Part shown: in pieces, positions 6,057 through 6,769 of the stretch
Layout: every line of letters starts with the position of its first letter
Position numbering within the stretch: the first letter of the stretch is position 1
Origin: Microcaldota archaeon
Lineage (GTDB): Archaea; Micrarchaeota; Micrarchaeia; Anstonellales; Anstonellaceae
Assembly (NCBI GenBank): GCA_023248665.1
Contig: JAHFEC010000066.1
Coordinates: 1 to 6,769, forward strand
Length of the DNA: 6,769 nt
Direction of reading: 5' to 3'
Notes under the pieces: model-generated
What the model saw: the letters and a program-made list of their open reading frames with translations, nothing else
What the model was told of the DNA's origin: nothing
Database searches by the model: none
Program-made: the position numbers and the translations under genes

Positions 6057-6769
6057 GCGCTCCCCTCCGTTCCTTTGTCCTGTGGGTAGAATCCCAGCAC
6101 CCGGCACATCGCAGCCTCCTTCTTCACCCGCTCCAGCGCGTCCTTGACGCGGCCTTCCCCAGCATGGCCTTCGAAGTCGAGCAGGAACACGTACTTGCCC
6201 GGATCCTTGCGCGAGGGCCGCGATTCGATGCGCGTGAGGTTGATGCCATTCTTCGAGAACGCCTCGAGTATCCCAAAGAGCGCGCCCGCCTCGTCCTTGG
6301 CGGAGAAGACCATCGAGCACTTGTCGCCCTTCCCGTCGGCGAGAGGCTCGCGCGCGAGCACCAGAAACCGGGTGACGTTCGCCGGGTGGTCCTCGACGTT
6401 CTCCTTGAGCACCTCAAGGTTGTAGAGCTGGGCGCAGAGGCCGGAGGCGATGACGGCCGTGGCCTTGGGCCGGCTCTCGGACAGCATCCGGGCCGCGCCG
6501 GCGGTGTCGTAATACGGCACGGTCTCCAGTTTGTTGCGCTCGAGGAACCGGCGGCATTGGGCCAGAGCTTGCGGATGCGAGTAGACCACCTTGATCTCGC
6601 GGTAGTCCGTGCCGGGCCGCACGAGCAGGCAGTGGCGGATTGGCACTCGGATCTCGCCCACCACGTGAAGCGGTGTGTCCACCAGAAGGTCGCTCACCAG
6701 GCTCACGGCGCCCCCCAGCGTGTTCTCGACCGGCACGATGCCCCGGTCGCATTTGCCCTCCCGCACCAT
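6053..6769 (-). CDS. pheA: Prephenate dehydratase with ACT domain (partial, N-terminus cut)
   Basis: It decarboxylates and dehydrates prephenate to phenylpyruvate, committing flux to phenylalanine. 238 residues lie in the window. The ATG at the right edge is probably internal, because the text begins at the VREGKCDRGIVPVENTLGG region, normally about 45-55 residues into the enzyme. The missing part would hold the first strand and, possibly, a fused chorismate mutase. Catalytic-domain motifs: PVENTLGGAV (13-22), VVYSHPQALAQC (61-72), DTAGAARML (88-96) and NVTRFLVL (131-138), with the TRF threonine known to be catalytic. The ACT regulatory domain covers about 150-228 and has both phenylalanine-binding signatures, GALFGILEAF (162-171) and ESRP (182-185), so feedback inhibition by Phe is expected. 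It is the first of three overlapping genes within this window; any promoter lies outside. The stop overlaps the tyrA start by ATGA. Confidence 0.95.
   Translation of the reverse strand: MVREGKCDRGIVPVENTLGGAVSLVSDLLVDTPLHVVGEIRVPIRHCLLVRPGTDYREIKVVYSHPQALAQCRRFLERNKLETVPYYDTAGAARMLSESRPKATAVIASGLCAQLYNLEVLKENVEDHPANVTRFLVLAREPLADGKGDKCSMVFSAKDEAGALFGILEAFSKNGINLTRIESRPSRKDPGKYVFLLDFEGHAGEGRVKDALERVKKEAAMCRVLGFYPQDKGTEGSA
6062..6068 (-). promoter_or_regulatory. Shine-Dalgarno site of tyrA
   Basis: GGAGGGG on the minus strand lies five bases before the tyrA ATG at 6056, within the last codons of pheA. It fixes the tyrA start and indicates efficient re-initiation across the overlap. Confidence 0.6.

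Noticed and set aside
6057..6320. N-terminal extension of TyrA
   Set aside because: It overlaps pheA in another frame, while the Shine-Dalgarno site, ATGA overlap and Rossmann strand all point to 6056.

Overview
The window (about 60% GC, tightly packed) looks like a piece of an archaeal chromosome. The evidence is a 542-residue phenylalanyl-tRNA synthetase beta subunit of the archaeal/eukaryotic type, TATA-like boxes placed about 25 bases before starts instead of bacterial -35/-10 pairs, one apparently leaderless gene, Shine-Dalgarno sites of the GGTG/GGAGG kind, and a surface protein with many N-glycosylation sequons and a C-terminal membrane anchor. A DPANN-like or other uncultivated archaeon is plausible, but the lineage cannot be fixed from this sequence alone.

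Plus strand, 1-2706. The left edge holds the tail of an unidentified reading frame with a hydrophobic stretch. It is followed by a 230-residue protein of unknown function with a C-terminal winged-helix-like segment (131-823). An 80-residue, very basic small protein overlaps it by ATGA (820-1062), and pheT follows after 15 bases (1078-2706). An AT-rich island inside the small gene could carry a separate promoter for pheT. No pheS lies next to pheT inside the window.

Minus strand, 6769-2739 (read right to left). Three genes overlap one another by ATGA: prephenate dehydratase with an ACT domain (pheA, cut by the window edge), prephenate dehydrogenase (tyrA) and a class I/II PLP aminotransferase. 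Together they form the terminal branch of aromatic amino acid synthesis. PheA gives phenylpyruvate, TyrA gives 4-hydroxyphenylpyruvate, and the aminotransferase is well placed to convert both to Phe and Tyr. Twenty-two bases downstream, with its own TATA-like box, is a 474-residue exported, membrane-anchored protein of tandem Ig-like beta-sandwich domains. It runs convergently into pheT, and the 32-base gap holds a small hairpin and T-tracts that look like a terminator.

No tRNA, rRNA, CRISPR array, insertion sequence or phage gene was seen. Most of the window is ordinary core metabolism. The less explained parts are the two unknown genes before pheT, the frame problem at the left edge, and the surface protein.
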